DNA of 64,000 bases from contig NZ_JBFAZX010000005.1 in assembly GCF_040689395.1 (NCBI RefSeq), forward strand, positions 186,001 through 250,000, given 5' to 3'. The notes under the pieces are model-generated. The model made no database searches. It had not been told where the DNA came from and saw only the letters and a program-made list of their open reading frames with translations. Shown piece by piece: positions 28,144 through 37,200 of the stretch (position 1 is the first letter of the stretch; each line of letters starts with the position of its first letter). Source of the DNA: Dactylosporangium sp040689395 (GTDB taxonomy: Bacteria; Actinomycetota; Actinomycetes; Mycobacteriales; Micromonosporaceae). A program made the translations under genes and the position numbers.

Positions 28144-28932
28144 CTATCGTAGCGCATATTCGAGCGTGTACCGCTCGTAGTCGATCAGCCGCAGGTCACG
28201 TACCGGACGACGGAGATGTCCCTTGTGCACGATACGCACGAAGGCGGGGTCTCCGGCGGCCGCCATCCGTCGAATTCCCTCGATGTGATCGACGATGCGC
28301 TTACGAATCACGCGCACCAGGCGATGCCGGTCGCGCGGGGTCAGGCCATAAGCGTCGGCGAACATGCGCAGCCGGCGGGGCCGATTCGGGCGCTTCCAGC
28401 CCAGCGTGTACGAGTCGCGGTCAGAGAACAGCGGGACCCAGGTCCACGCCGCATATGCCACGTCGTAGATCCGCGCGCCAGGCGAGGAGAGGTCGAAGTC
28501 GATCAGGGACAGGGTGCCGTCGGGGCGCCAGATGACGTTGTGCGGCGCGGCGTCGTGGTGGCAGATGACCTCGGTGTCCGGCGGCGGCGGACCGAACGAG
28601 CGCCACACGGCGTTGGGCGACGGCCGGAAGCCCGCCTGGGCGTCGTGGAACATCCGCAGCATGGTCGCGACGGTGACCATCGCCTCGTCTGTCACCCAGT
28701 GTGGCGCCAGCGGATACTCTCCGCACTCACCTTCGAGATATTGCAGTACCTCGCGGCCGCGCTCGTCGATACCGTACGCGCGCGGCGCGCCGGTGAACCC
28801 GACGTACTCGAGGTGACGCAGCAGCGCGTGCACCGCGGGCGTCCACGGGCCCGCATTGCGGCGCACCGTGTCGCCCGAGCGCACCACGACGGAGGTGTTC
28901 CCGCCGTGGAGCGGGATCTCCTGCTGCGTCAC
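28144..28932 (-). CDS. APH-fold phosphotransferase family protein
   Basis: A 262-residue kinase-like protein of the aminoglycoside phosphotransferase/choline kinase superfamily. The catalytic HxDxxxxN is in CHHDAAPHNVIWRPDG and the metal-binding DFD in LSLIDFDLSSPGARIYD. Members phosphorylate aminoglycosides, homoserine, choline or other metabolites; the substrate here is unknown and resistance should not be assumed. GTG 28932 has an AAGGA Shine-Dalgarno 7 bases upstream. It lies between ftsY and the amt control region; the ftsY terminator hairpin separates it from ftsY. Confidence 0.85.
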   Translation of the reverse strand: MTQQEIPLHGGNTSVVVRSGDTVRRNAGPWTPAVHALLRHLEYVGFTGAPRAYGIDERGREVLQYLEGECGEYPLAPHWVTDEAMVTVATMLRMFHDAQAGFRPSPNAVWRSFGPPPPDTEVICHHDAAPHNVIWRPDGTLSLIDFDLSSPGARIYDVAYAAWTWVPLFSDRDSYTLGWKRPNRPRRLRMFADAYGLTPRDRHRLVRVIRKRIVDHIEGIRRMAAAGDPAFVRIVHKGHLRRPVRDLRLIDYERYTLEYALR

Positions 28933-28983
28933 GTGATCGTCCTTCGTTGGCTGACCGGGGAACCTGGCTGTACTACTGCTTCC

Positions 28984-29005
28984 CGACCGCGAGTGAGCGC
29001 GGTCG
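28984..29005 (-). terminator. ftsY terminator hairpin
   Basis: CGACCGCG (28984-28991) and CGCGGTCG (28998-29005) pair perfectly with a 6-base loop, 31 bases after the ftsY stop. No T-run follows. Confidence 0.55.
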
Positions 29006-29035
29006 AGCGTTACCGTCCCAAAGTACCGTCCGAGG

Positions 29036-30241
29036 TTACGCGTCCGCGCCAACCAGGGCGTCGACGAACTGTCGGGCATCGAACGGAGCGAGATCGTCAG
29101 GGCCCTCACCGAGGCCGACGAGCTTCACCGGAATGCCGAGTTTGCGCTGAACCGCGATGACGATCCCGCCCTTGGCGGTTCCGTCGAGCTTGGTCAGCAC
29201 CACGCCGGTGACGTCGACCACCTCGGTGAACACACGCGCCTGCTCCAGCCCGTTCTGGCCGGTCGTAGCGTCCAGGATGAGCAGCGTCTCGTCGACCGGC
29301 CCGTGCTTCTCGACGACCCGCTTGACCTTGCCCAGCTCGTCCATCAGGCCGACCTTGTTCTGCAGCCGGCCGGCCGTGTCGATCACAACCGTGTCCACAC
29401 CCGCGTCAATACCCCGTTTCACCGCGTCGAACGCCACTGACGCCGGATCGGCCCCCTCCGGGCCGCGCACGACGTCGGCGCCGACCCGCCCGGCCCACGT
29501 GGTCAGCTGCTCGGCCGCGGCCGCGCGGAAGGTGTCGGCGGCGCCGAGCACGACGGTGTGCCCGTCCGCGACCAGCACGCGGGCGATCTTGCCGCAGGTG
29601 GTGGTCTTGCCCGCGCCGTTGACCCCAACGACGAGCAGCACCGCCGGGCGCCCGTCGCGCGGCGTCGCGGCGAGGGAGCGGTCCAGGTCCGGCTCGAGCG
29701 CGGCGACGAGCTCGGCGGCAAGCATGCCGCGCAGCTCGGCCGCGGAGGCGGTGCCGTGGACCCGGGCACGCTCGCGCAGCTTGGCGACGAGCTCGGTGGT
29801 CGCCTGCACGCCGACGTCGGCGCCGATCAGCGTCGCCTCGATCTCGTCCCAGGTGTCGTCGTCGAGCTTGTCGCTCGACAGCAGGGCGAGCAGGCCTTTG
29901 CCGAACATGTTCTGCGAGCGCGACAGGCGCGCGCGGAGGCGCACGAGCCGGCCGGCGGTCGGCAGCGGGATCTCGATCGCCGGCGCCGGGGCGGGCGCCT
30001 CGACCACCGGCGGTGCCGGGGCCTCCGCGACCGGTTTCTCCTCGACCGGCGCGGGGGCCTTGGCGGGCTTCTCAACGACCGGAGGGGGTGCCTCCTTGGT
30101 CGGGATCCGCTTCGTGGGCGCCCGCTCCGGGGGAGCCGGCGGCAGTGTCGGGGGCTTACGGAAACGCGGCGCAACGAGCGCCAGGGTGGCCCCGATCACC
30201 ACGACGAGCAGCACCAGGCCGAAGACGATGTACGACTCCAT
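29036..30241 (-). CDS. ftsY: Signal recognition particle receptor FtsY
   Basis: FtsY is the membrane receptor for SRP-bound ribosomes. The 401 residues begin with an N-terminal membrane anchor (YIVFGLVLLVVVIGATLALV), typical of actinobacterial FtsY. A Pro/Ala/Glu linker with repeats of PVVE and APAP (about 30-100) precedes the NG domain: GVNGAGKTTTCGKIA, ADTFRAAAAEQL, DTAGRLQNK, TKLDGTAKGG. ATG 30241 has a GGGAGGA Shine-Dalgarno 9 bases before it. It ends at a hairpin. Confidence 0.96.
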   Translation of the reverse strand: MESYIVFGLVLLVVVIGATLALVAPRFRKPPTLPPAPPERAPTKRIPTKEAPPPVVEKPAKAPAPVEEKPVAEAPAPPVVEAPAPAPAIEIPLPTAGRLVRLRARLSRSQNMFGKGLLALLSSDKLDDDTWDEIEATLIGADVGVQATTELVAKLRERARVHGTASAAELRGMLAAELVAALEPDLDRSLAATPRDGRPAVLLVVGVNGAGKTTTCGKIARVLVADGHTVVLGAADTFRAAAAEQLTTWAGRVGADVVRGPEGADPASVAFDAVKRGIDAGVDTVVIDTAGRLQNKVGLMDELGKVKRVVEKHGPVDETLLILDATTGQNGLEQARVFTEVVDVTGVVLTKLDGTAKGGIVIAVQRKLGIPVKLVGLGEGPDDLAPFDARQFVDALVGADA

Positions 30242-30362
30242 GACTGGAATCCTCCCAGATGCTGCGCCGAGTGACCTGCGGTGGCGCCCAGACCGGCCAG
30301 GCAGCATCATCGGGATGCACCGCGTCACACCCGCCGCCGCACTCGTGGGAGGTCGCGTCACC

Positions 30363-32018
30363 ATGTCCGACACCGAACTCGACGCCGACCGGGGCCCGCT
30401 CGTCCTCGGCCCGATCCTGCGGCGAGTGGAGGGCGACCGGGCGACCGTGTGGGTGGAGACCGCTGGGCCGGCAACGGTCGAGGTCAACGCCGCGCCCGCG
30501 GGCGGGGCGGCCCGGACGTTCGCCGTGCACGGCCACCACTACGCGCTCATCGTGGTCTGCGGGCTGCCCGAGGGCGCGGTCACGCCGTACCGCGTCAAGA
30601 TCGACGGCGTCGGGGTCTGGCCGCGGCCGGACGACCCGTACCCGCCTCCCGTCATCCGTACCCGTCGCGCGGGGGCGCCGGTGCGGCTCGTGTTCGGCTC
30701 CTGCCGCGAGGCGAGCCCGCTGAGCGTGACGCGGTACCCCCCGGACGCGCTGGACGCATATGCCAGGCGGCTGATCGCCTCCATCCGCTCGGATGCGCCG
30801 ACGGAGTGGCCGGACCTCCTGATGCTGCTCGGCGACCAGGTGTACGCCGACGAGACGCCCGAGAAGATCCAGCGCTGGCTGCGCGGGCGGCGGGGCCTGC
30901 GCCGCGCGGACGCGCCGATGACTCAGGTGGTCGACTTCCACGAGTACACGAAGCTGTACCTCGACTCGTGGAGCGACCCGGAGATCCGCTGGCTGTTCTC
31001 CACCGTGCCCAGCGTGATGATCTTCGACGACCACGAGATCATCGACGACTGGAACACCTCGCAGCGCTGGCGCGAGCGGATGGCCCAGCTCAGCTGGTGG
31101 GATCAGCGCATCCAGGCCGGCCTGGCGTCGTACTGGGTGTACCAGCACATGGGCAACCTGGCTCCGGGCGCGCTGGCGGAGTGCCCGATCTACGCCGCCG
31201 TCACCTCGGCCGGCGACGCCACCGACATGCTCGACGAATTCGGCTCCCGCGCCGATCGCGACCCCGTGTCGTACCGCTGGAGCTACACCGTCGACATCGA
31301 CCGCACCCGCCTCGTGATGCTCGACAACCGCGCCGCCCGCGAGCTGGAGGAGGGCAAGCGGGCGATGCTGCCGGACAGCGAGTGGGCATGGTTCGCCAAG
31401 CAGCTGGCGGGCGACTACGACCACCTGCTGATCGGGTCGTCGCTGCCGTGGCTCCTGCCGCCGGCCATCCACCACCTGGAGGCCGCGACCGAGCGCCTGG
31501 CGGGGTCCCAGCGGGCCCGGGTGGGCCGCTTCGGCGAGAAACTGCGCCAGGCCGTCGACCTGGAGCACTGGGCCGCGTTCGGCCGCTCGTTCGACGCGCT
31601 GAGCGCGCTGCTGGCCCAGATCGGCACCGGTCACGGCGGCGTCTCCCCCGCCCCGGCGTCGATCAGCGTGCTCTCGGGTGACGTTCACCACTCATACGCC
31701 GCCCGGGCCGACCTCGGCCCCGAGGTCGTCAGCGCGGTCCACCAACTGACCTGCTCCCCGGTCCACAACGACATGCCGAAGCTCATCCGCCCCGCGATGA
31801 AGTTCGGCTGGAACCCGCCGGCGGCGCGGATGATGCGGTCCCTGGCGCGGATGCTGGGCCTGCGCAAGCCGGTCGTCCGGTGGCGGAAGACCGCGGGTCC
31901 CCACTTCGGCAACGTGATCGGCCTGCTGCTCCTGGACGGCCGGACGGCGCACGTGGCGATCGAGGGCACCCGGCCGGACAAGACGCTGGGTGAGGTGGCG
32001 GCGCTGAAGCTGAGCTGA
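30363..32018 (+). CDS. PhoD-like alkaline phosphatase family protein
   Basis: A 551-residue metallophosphoesterase of the PhoD-like group. It starts with a beta-sandwich (LGPILRRVEGDRATVWVETAG) then the phosphatase domain with metal-binding motifs VFGSCREASP, MLLGDQVYADE, MIFDDHEIIDDWN and VLSGDVHHSYAA. No signal peptide or Tat motif is seen, so unlike secreted PhoD enzymes it is probably cytoplasmic. ATG 30363 follows a GGGAGG site by 10 bases; an upstream ATG at 30316 is possible. It is divergent from ftsY. Confidence 0.88.
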   Translation: MSDTELDADRGPLVLGPILRRVEGDRATVWVETAGPATVEVNAAPAGGAARTFAVHGHHYALIVVCGLPEGAVTPYRVKIDGVGVWPRPDDPYPPPVIRTRRAGAPVRLVFGSCREASPLSVTRYPPDALDAYARRLIASIRSDAPTEWPDLLMLLGDQVYADETPEKIQRWLRGRRGLRRADAPMTQVVDFHEYTKLYLDSWSDPEIRWLFSTVPSVMIFDDHEIIDDWNTSQRWRERMAQLSWWDQRIQAGLASYWVYQHMGNLAPGALAECPIYAAVTSAGDATDMLDEFGSRADRDPVSYRWSYTVDIDRTRLVMLDNRAARELEEGKRAMLPDSEWAWFAKQLAGDYDHLLIGSSLPWLLPPAIHHLEAATERLAGSQRARVGRFGEKLRQAVDLEHWAAFGRSFDALSALLAQIGTGHGGVSPAPASISVLSGDVHHSYAARADLGPEVVSAVHQLTCSPVHNDMPKLIRPAMKFGWNPPAARMMRSLARMLGLRKPVVRWRKTAGPHFGNVIGLLLLDGRTAHVAIEGTRPDKTLGEVAALKLS

Positions 32019-32086
32019 TGCGCGGACGCGACGGCTGGACACACCCACGGACGCGCTCAGGTCAGAACGCCACGTGCGGGGCCCAG

Positions 32087-32154
32087 CGCGGGCGCGGAAG
32101 CACGCGTCAGCGACCCGGCGACCGGCCGGCCGGACTCGCGGGCGCGGAAGCACG
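32087..32154. repeat. 18-bp direct repeat in the PhoD/NUDIX gap
   Basis: The 18-mer CGCGGGCGCGGAAGCACG is present at 32087-32104 and 32137-32154. The same GCGGAAGC word recurs in the intergenic region at 32770-32812. This suggests a degenerate GC-rich repeat family in non-coding DNA. Confidence 0.8.
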
Positions 32155-32184
32155 GCGCGGAAGCGCCGCACGGGCGCGTGATGC

Positions 32185-32619
32185 TCAGGCCGGGGCGACG
32201 TGCGGGTGGGTCACGGGAGCTTCGTTGAGGTCCGTCCAGGTCCACAGGGTCGCCACCCGAGCACGGCCGGTGAGATACGCCACAGCCGGGTCCCTGATGG
32301 GGGCGAACCACATGCGACCGAGCCGGTCCACCGCCTCAGGGAGCGGCACCCACGAGCCCGAGCCGTCGTGCGGGCCGACGCCGGTCACCTCGAAGCCCAG
32401 CATTTCGTACTCGACGCCGGCCGCCGGGTAGCGGGCGACCCAGAGGAGACGCTCCGGGAGGACCGATGTGAAGCCTGTCTCCTGGGTCACTTTCGTCAGC
32501 AGGGGCTCGCCCGGCTCCACCGAGCCGCCGGGCAGTGCCCAGTCCGGCGGGTCGCTGATCAGGAGGATGTCCTTGCCGCGGCGCAGCACGGCGCCGACCG
32601 CGAGATGGTGACCGGTCAC
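32185..32619 (-). CDS. NUDIX-like protein with shortened Nudix box
   Basis: A 144-residue protein with the NUDIX fold pattern (LAVGAVLRRGKDILLISDP, then WALPGGSVEPGEPLL). The box reads GGSVEPGEPLLTKVTQETGF: between the first Glu and the final Gly there are 10 residues instead of the canonical 14, so about one helical turn including the REx part is missing. The C-terminal half is normal in length. It is possibly catalytically weak or has another role. The reading frame is intact, so this is not an obvious pseudogene. Confidence 0.75.
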   Translation of the reverse strand: MTGHHLAVGAVLRRGKDILLISDPPDWALPGGSVEPGEPLLTKVTQETGFTSVLPERLLWVARYPAAGVEYEMLGFEVTGVGPHDGSGSWVPLPEAVDRLGRMWFAPIRDPAVAYLTGRARVATLWTWTDLNEAPVTHPHVAPA

Positions 32620-33016
32620 GCCTCACCTTAGGCCGCCCGCGCGGTCGAAGCCTCGAACCGCACCGTCCGGCTCAGGGTGCGGCTGACCCGACCCCGCCGC
32701 GGCCCGAATGCGCGGGCGCCGCCCAAACACACGGACAAGGGCACGGACACACGGACGCCGACGCGAGCCGCAACGCGCGGAAGCGGGCACGCCGCGAAGC
32801 GGGCACGCCGCGAGACGCGGCGCAACGACGGACGACAAACGCGGATTCAAGCACGCGGACGCGAGCATGCGGGCGACGAGCGCGCGGAGGCGAGCACGCG
32901 CGGACGGTGAAGCGCGCGGACGCGAGGACGCGCAGGAGCCGAGAGAGCGGGCGGTGGTCGCCGGGCAGTGGGCCAGGCCACGGTGGGTGGCACGACTCCG
33001 GCATACGATCGCTGGC
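32620..33016. other. Repeat-rich intergenic region upstream of gpx
   Basis: About 400 bases without a gene. The plus strand is purine-biased and packed with variants of GCGCGGACGCGAG and CGGAAGCGG from 32700 to 32940. It includes an exact 16-bp tandem repeat at 32781-32812. Its right end holds the gpx -10 element TACGAT (33004-33009). No RNA family recognised. Confidence 0.55.
32781..32812. repeat. 16-bp tandem repeat
   Basis: AAGCGGGCACGCCGCG occurs twice back to back (32781-32796 and 32797-32812) in the non-coding stretch before gpx. Confidence 0.85.
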
Positions 33017-33499
33017 ATGAGCTTTTATGACATTGAGATCGCCGACCTGCAGGGCAAGCCGCTCGACCTGGGGCAGTTCCGCGGGCAGCCCGTCCTCGTG
33101 GTCAACGTGGCCTCGCGGTGTGGGCTCACGCCGCAGTACACCGACCTGGAGGCGCTGCACAAGGAGTACTCGGAGCGGGGCTTCTCCGTCCTCGGGGTGC
33201 CGTGCAACCAGTTCGCGGGGCAGGAGCCGGGCACCTCTGAGGAGATCGCCGAGTTTTGCAGCACCACCTATGGCGTCACGTTCCCGCTGACGGAGAAGGT
33301 CGAGGTCAACGGGGAGGGGCGGCACCCGCTGTACGAGCTGCTCACGGCCGCCACGGATGCTGAGGGGCACACCGGGGACATCCGGTGGAACTTCGAGAAG
33401 TTCCTCGTGGCCGCCGACGGGACCGTCGCGGCGCGGTTCGGGCCGCGGACGGAGCCCAAGTCGGACGAGGTGGTCCAGGCGATCGAGGCCAGCCTCTAG
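33017..33499 (+). CDS. gpx: Glutathione-peroxidase-family thiol peroxidase
   Basis: A 160-residue peroxidase of the thioredoxin fold that reduces hydroperoxides. Actinobacteria usually lack glutathione, so thioredoxin or mycothiol systems are the likelier reductants. The peroxidatic cysteine is Cys35 in NVASRCGLTPQY; the catalytic Gln is in PCNQFAGQEPG and the Trp-Asn pair in RWNFEKFLV. ATG 33017 has no Shine-Dalgarno, but TACGAT at 33004-33009 is 7 bases upstream, predicting a leaderless message. Confidence 0.93.
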   Translation: MSFYDIEIADLQGKPLDLGQFRGQPVLVVNVASRCGLTPQYTDLEALHKEYSERGFSVLGVPCNQFAGQEPGTSEEIAEFCSTTYGVTFPLTEKVEVNGEGRHPLYELLTAATDAEGHTGDIRWNFEKFLVAADGTVAARFGPRTEPKSDEVVQAIEASL

Positions 33500-33586
33500 G
33501 CAGGCCTCGAGCCAGGCAGATCCAGCCTCTCAAACCCAGGCTGTGGCTGAGGTAACAGAGGCAGAGTAAATATCGGACGACCGGCG

Positions 33587-33615
33587 GTGACCGGGCACAG
33601 AGGGTGCCCGGTTAC
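33587..33615. terminator. Hairpin between convergent gpx and HAD genes
   Basis: GTGACCGGGCAC (33587-33598) and GTGCCCGGTTAC (33604-33615) form a 12-bp stem with one G-T wobble and a 5-base loop. The right arm overlaps the HAD gene stop. It is likely to end both transcripts. Confidence 0.6.
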
Positions 33616-34229
33616 AGGCCGAAGGCCCGGCGCGGGTAGGAGAGATCGTCGCCGGGCGTGTAGCGATACGCGGAGAGGCCGGCCGCGCGGGCGCCGCGGA
33701 TCATGCGGTCCGTGTCGTCCACGAGCATGCAACGCGCGGGCGGGGTGTCAATGAGAGTGCACGCGGCGAGGAAGTACTCCTTGGCCGGCTTGTGCACGCC
33801 GATCTCGGCGGAGTTGGCGACGGCGTCGAACTCGTCGATCAGGTCGAAGGACTTCAGCACGTCGCGGAACTCGACGGTGGAGTTGGTGGCGATGCAGACC
33901 AGGTGGCCGGCGGCGCGGACGTCGCGGACGAACCGCAGTACCTCCGCGGAGACGACGCCCGGGTAGACGACCCACTCCTCCATCAGCTCGGCGGCGCGCT
34001 GCGGGCCGCCCACCCGCTCGGCCAGTGCGGCCGCGACCGTGGCAAGCCACTCAGAGCGCGTGATGCGGCCCGTGATGGCCGGCAGGAGGCGGTCCCACTC
34101 CAGGGCGACGTCGAGGACCGTGCCGGGCTCCAGGCCGTACCGCTGCTCGATCTTGGCATTGATCGACGGGTCGAACGTGCGCAGGACCCCGTCGAAATCG
34201 ATGAGCAGGGCCGTGGGCGCTTGAGTCAC
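33612..34229 (-). CDS. HAD-superfamily hydrolase
   Basis: A 205-residue haloacid-dehalogenase-like phosphatase. The four motifs are visible: LLIDFDGVLR (nucleophile Asp), CIATNSTVE (Thr/Ser), HKPAKEYF (Lys) and MLVDDTDRM (acidic pair). The cap is helical, as in subclass I, so small phosphorylated metabolites are the likely substrates. GTG 34229 overlaps the smc stop (GTGA), showing coupling with smc, although a functional link is unclear. Confidence 0.88.
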   Translation of the reverse strand: MTQAPTALLIDFDGVLRTFDPSINAKIEQRYGLEPGTVLDVALEWDRLLPAITGRITRSEWLATVAAALAERVGGPQRAAELMEEWVVYPGVVSAEVLRFVRDVRAAGHLVCIATNSTVEFRDVLKSFDLIDEFDAVANSAEIGVHKPAKEYFLAACTLIDTPPARCMLVDDTDRMIRGARAAGLSAYRYTPGDDLSYPRRAFGL

Positions 34230-37200
34230 GCTGCCTCTTCCGTTCGTAGGCGCTGGGAGATGACCTCCGTGACGCCGGAGCGCATGGTGACGCCGTAGAG
34301 CGCGTCGGCGACTTCCATCGTGCGCTTCTGGTGGGTGATGATGATCAGCTGGCTGCGTTCGCGGAGCTGCTCGAACAGTGTGATGAGGCGGCCCAGGTTG
34401 ACGTCGTCCAGGGCGGCCTCGACCTCGTCCATGATGTAGAAGGGGCTGGGACGGGCGCGGAAGATCGCGCAGAGCAGCGCGACGGCGGTGAGGGAGCGCT
34501 CGCCGCCGGACAGCAGCGAGAGGCGCTTGATCTTCTTGCCCGGCGGACGGGCCTCGACCTCGATGCCGGTGGTGAGCATGTCCTCGGGGTCGGTGAGCAC
34601 GAGGCGGCCTTCGCCGCCCGGAAAGAGCACGGAGAAGACCTGCTCGAACTCGCGGGCGGTGTCGTGGTATGCGCTGGTGAAGACCTCGAGGATGCGGTCG
34701 TCGACGTCCTTGACGACGGTGAGCAGGTCGCGCCGGGTCGCCTTGAGGTCCTCGAGCTGGTCGGAGAGGAACTTGTAGCGCTCCTCCATCGCCGCGAACT
34801 CCTCCAGGGCGAGGGGGTTGACCTTGCCGAGGAGGTTGAGCTCGCGCTCGGCCTTGGCGGCGCGCTTCTCCTGGGTGGCCCGGTCGAACGGCACCGGCTC
34901 GGGCGCGGGACGGCCGTCGGCCTCCGCGGCGGCGATCTCCGGCGCGGTCGGCGGCACGGGCAGGTGCGGGCCGTACTCCGCGACGAGCGTGTCGGCGTCG
35001 AGGCCGAACTCCTCGGCGGAGCGGGCCTCGAGCTGCTCGATGCGCATCCGCTGCTCGGCGCGGGCGACCTCGTCGCGGTGCACGGCGCTGGTGAGCCGCT
35101 CGAGCTCGGCGGTGAGGTGCTTGGCGCGCCCGCGCACGCCGGTGAGGGTGGTCTCGCGCTCGGCGCGCATGGCGGCGAGGGTGTCGCGGGTCTCCTGTGC
35201 CTCGGCGATGGAGTCGCCCAGGCGCTCCAGGGCGAACGCGGCGCCGCTGACGACGGCCTCCGCGACGCGGGCGCCGCGGGCGCGGGTGGCCTTACGGGCG
35301 GCGGCCCGCTCCCGGGCGGCGCGCTCGGCCGTGGCTTGGCGCAGCAGCGCGTCCGCGCGGCCGGCGAGCGCACCAACGCGCTCCTCCGCGGTGCGTACCG
35401 CGAGCCGGACCTCCATCTCCTGCTGCCGGGCGATCGGCACCTCGTCGGCCAGATCGTCGCGCTCCAGGGTCGAGGGGTCCTCGTCGATCGGAGTCTCCTC
35501 GGCGAGGGCGAGGCGCTCCTCCAGCTCGGTGAGGCTGGCCAGGCCGGACTCGCGGGCCGCCTCGGCCTTGGCCTTCGCCGCGGCGTGCCGCTCCACCTCG
35601 GCGCGGGCGGACTTGGCGGCGGCACCGAGCTCCGCGAGGCGCCGCGCGGCCGCGTTGCGCGCGCTGTCGGCCTCCTTCTTGGCCGCGGCGGTCTCGGCGA
35701 CGACCTGCTTGGCGCCGGCGGCCGAGTTGCGGGCCAGGGCCAGCAGCTCCCGGGCCTCGGCGACGCGGCGCTCGGCGTCGACCTTCTGCTGACGGGCCTC
35801 CTCGACGGCGGCCTGGACCTCGATGAAGCTGTGCTGCTTGCCTGAGCCGCCGGCGGCCGCGTAGGCGCCGATGACGTCGCCGTCGGGCGTGACGGCGCGC
35901 AGCGCGGGCGCGTAGGAGACGATGCGCCGCGCGGTGGCGAGGTCGGGGGCGAACACGACGTCGCCGAGGGCGCGCTCCAGGGCCGGATGCAGCTCCTCGG
36001 GGAATCGGACGAGGTCCATGGCCCACGCGGCGCCCGGGGGCAGCGGCACCCGCTCGACCGGGGCGGCGTCGAGCATCGGCGCGGACGCGATGAGCAGCGC
36101 GGCGCGGCCGGCGTCATCCTGCTTGAGCATCTCGACGGCGGCGACCGCGCCGTCCACGCCGGCGACCGCGACGGCGTCAGCGAGGGCGCCGAGCGCGGCG
36201 GCCAGGGCGGCCTCGTGCCCGGCCTCGACCGACAGCAGGGCCGCGACGCTGCCGAGCAGGCCTGGGACGCGCTCCGCCCGGGCCAGCAGGGTGCCGGCGC
36301 CGTCCTTGCGACGCAGGCCCATCGCGAGCGCCTCCTCGCGGGCCTTCCACTGCGCGGCGTCCTTCTCAGCGGCGCGCTCGGCGTCGTTGTGCTGCCGGAC
36401 TTCGTTGTTGATCTCGTCGAGCTCACGCGTCGCCTCTTGGTGGCGCATCTCGAGGTCGGCATTGGCGTTGTCCGCGACGGACGCGCTGGCGCTCGCCTCG
36501 TCGTAGAGGCCCTGCGCGGCGTCCGCGCGTGCCTCGGCCTCGGCCAGTTGTACCGCGAGACGCTCGATCTCGTCTGCGGCGGCGGTCGTGCGGGAGCGTG
36601 CCGACTCGACCTGTCCGGCGAGCTTGGCGAGGCCCTCGCGGCGGTCGGCGATGGCCTTGTGCGCGGCGACAATGGCCTTCTCGGCGAAGGCAAGGCGGCG
36701 CTCCAGGTCCTGGCGGCGCTCGACGGCCTCGGCGAGGCGCTCCTGGCTGGCCTCCAGCGCGGCCCGCAGCTCCTCCTCCTGCTCGCGGACCTTCTCGGCC
36801 TCGACGGTGAGCTGGTCGGGGTCGCGGCCGGGCCGCTCCTCGACGGGTGCGGCGGAGAGGTTGCGGTGCCGCTCGGCGGCTAGTTGGTGCAGCGAGCGGT
36901 ACCGCTCCTGCAGGGTCGACAGCTGATACCACGTGTCCTGCGCCTCGGCGAGAACGGGCGCGTCGGCGGCGTGCTCGGCCTCGAGTGCGGCGAGCCGCTC
37001 GTTGATCGACTCGACCTCGGCCTCGACCTCCTCGCGTCGGGCGCGCAGCGCGGTCTCGTCGGCGATCTCCCGGTTGAGCGTCTCGCGCAGCGTGGCGAGG
37101 TCGTCGGCGAGCAGGCGCAGCCGGGCGTCGCGCAGGTCGGCCTGGATGCCGGCGGCGCGGCGGGCGACCTCGGCCTGGCGCCCGAGCGGCTTGAGCTGAC

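Noticed and set aside
28144..28932. Aminoglycoside resistance gene
   Set aside because: The fold is shared by many metabolic kinases; no resistance context is present and the family assignment is too broad.
30156..31691. A 511-codon minus-strand frame over the phosphatase gene
   Set aside because: It is antisense to a protein with complete metallophosphatase motifs, and its translation shows no family features.
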